Shown here piece after piece: positions 5,636 through 6,286 of a stretch of DNA of 6,286 nucleotides (positions within the stretch are counted from its first letter, which is position 1; each line of letters opens with the position of its first letter). This DNA is from Candidatus Gastranaerophilales bacterium (lineage in GTDB: Bacteria; Cyanobacteriota; Vampirovibrionia; Gastranaerophilales; Gastranaerophilaceae), in NCBI GenBank assembly GCA_947624665.1, contig CANQLK010000103.1, positions 1 to 6,286 of the forward strand. The letters run 5' to 3'. The translations under genes and the position numbers were made by a program. The notes beneath the pieces were generated by a model. The model worked only from the letters and a program-made list of their open reading frames with translations, had not been told where the DNA came from and did no database searches.

Positions 5636-6226
5636 ATGGATAGACAATCGGTTTTAAATTATGTACCTACGGTAATAGAAGCATCATCAAGAGGCGAAAA
5701 GTCGTTTGATATATTTTCAAGATTATTAAGAGAGAGAATAATATTTCTGGGCGAAGAAATAGATGATGAAATGGCAAATTCTATAGTAGCTCAATTATTG
5801 GTATTGGATGCGGAAAATCCCGAAAAAGATATAATGATGTATATAAACAGCCCCGGTGGAGTTATAACGGCAGGAATGGCAATATATGATACAATGAAAC
5901 ATATAAGAGCCGATGTATGTACCGTTTGTTTGGGCGAAGCTGCTTCAATGGGTGCATTTTTACTGTCCGGCGGAACTAAAGGCAAAAGAATGGCACTCCC
6001 GAGCGCAAGAATTATGATTCACCAGCCTTTAGGCGGCGCTCAAGGTCAGGCTACCGATATAGAAATTGAAGCTAAAGAAATTTTAAGAATGAAAAAAGAA
6101 CTCAATACTCTGCTCGCTGAGCATACCGGTCAGAGTCTTGAAAAAATTTATGCCGACACCGAACGTGATAATTATATGTCGGCACAAGAAGCGGTTGAAT
6201 ACGGGTTAATAGATAAAGTTCTGTAA
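5636..6226 (+). CDS. clpP: ATP-dependent Clp protease proteolytic subunit
   Basis: Serine peptidase of family S14. Two stacked heptameric rings form the degradation chamber that works with the ClpX or ClpC/ClpA unfoldases on damaged and regulatory cytosolic proteins. The 196-aa length is normal. The catalytic triad is intact: Ser104 in GEAASMGAF, His129 in MIHQPLGG and Asp178 in TERDNYMSA, with the 25- and 49-residue spacings of the family. The oxyanion region NSPGG (71-75) and the handle helix (about 140-165) are present. The short N-terminal peptide before IFSRLLRERIIFLG may be autoprocessed, as in other ClpPs. The start at 5636 follows TTGAGG with a 5-base gap. No clpX follows; the next gene starts 15 bases after the stop and may be co-transcribed. 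Confidence 0.97.
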   Translation: MDRQSVLNYVPTVIEASSRGEKSFDIFSRLLRERIIFLGEEIDDEMANSIVAQLLVLDAENPEKDIMMYINSPGGVITAGMAIYDTMKHIRADVCTVCLGEAASMGAFLLSGGTKGKRMALPSARIMIHQPLGGAQGQATDIEIEAKEILRMKKELNTLLAEHTGQSLEKIYADTERDNYMSAQEAVEYGLIDKVL

Positions 6227-6230
6227 TTTA

Positions 6231-6236
6231 AAGGAG
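6231..6236 (+). promoter_or_regulatory. Shine-Dalgarno for the truncated 3'-edge gene
   Basis: AAGGAG sits 5 bases before the ATG at 6242 and favours it over a second in-frame ATG at 6251, which would have a gap of 14 bases. Confidence 0.75.
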
Positions 6237-6241
6237 TTAAG

Positions 6242-6286
6242 ATGGCTATAATGGCAAAAAAATATAGAATAGGGGTAGATGTAGGC
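6242..6286 (+). CDS. N-terminus of a probable actin-fold ATPase or sugar kinase (ROK-like), cut by the window edge
   Basis: Only 15 codons are present, reading MAIMAKKYRIGVDVG. The YRIGVDVG strand-turn matches the phosphate-1 motif of the actin/Hsp70/sugar-kinase superfamily. A short basic N-terminus followed immediately by this motif is usual for ROK-family glucokinases, but hydantoinase/oxoprolinase A subunits and BadF-type ATPases start in the same way and cannot be excluded from this fragment. It begins 15 bases after the clpP stop with a strong Shine-Dalgarno and no visible terminator between, suggesting co-transcription with clpP. Confidence 0.6.
   Translation, partial: MAIMAKKYRIGVDVG

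Noticed and set aside
1..6286. CRISPR array, tRNA, insertion sequence or prophage attachment site
   Set aside because: No regularly spaced repeats, tRNA cloverleaf, transposase or flanking direct repeats were seen on either strand.

Overview
The window is AT-rich bacterial chromosome and most likely comes from a non-photosynthetic relative of the cyanobacteria (Melainabacteria/Vampirovibrionia, perhaps the gut order Gastranaerophilales). The argument rests on protein flavour. GyrA carries an 'NRATRGKGG'-type GyrA box and a C-terminal propeller that read like cyanobacterial GyrA, it lacks the proteobacterial insertion, and ClpP also reads as cyanobacterial-like. The low GC content and adenine-rich coding strand suit a host-associated lineage. 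This placement is inference from remembered sequences, not a computed phylogeny.

Left part (1-3124, + strand): the 3'-terminal ~90% of gyrA, then ridA and dtd, stacked with a 14-base overlap and a 1-base overlap. This is a tightly coupled unit of one DNA gyrase subunit and two small quality-control enzymes: RidA deaminates reactive enamines/imines and Dtd removes D-amino acids from tRNA.

Middle (3125-5553): an accessory-looking segment. A 135-base intergenic region holds a hairpin and a strong extended -10 promoter framed by a perfect 9-base inverted repeat. It precedes a 74-codon orphan gene on the + strand. Convergent to that, on the - strand, lie a 178-aa protein of unknown function (5553-5017) and a 487-aa protein (4957-3494). 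The 487-aa protein is the standout of the window. Its C-terminal ~340 residues look like the cytosolic domain of the flagellar/type III secretion export-gate protein FlhA/SctV, but the whole membrane domain is missing. In its place are an N-terminal DUF4177-like module and a charged helical region.

Right part (5554-6286, + strand): a short divergent promoter region, a complete clpP with intact Ser-His-Asp triad, and the first 15 codons of a probable actin-fold sugar kinase (ROK-like). No tRNA, rRNA, CRISPR array, insertion sequence or convincing intrinsic terminator is visible.

The recognised start signals agree with one another. The promoters assigned to the 74-codon gene, the FlhA-like gene and clpP each predict a short leader of about 19-22 bases containing a Shine-Dalgarno. 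The 178-aa gene differs: its extended -10 would start transcription at or next to the ATG itself, which suggests a leaderless mRNA.
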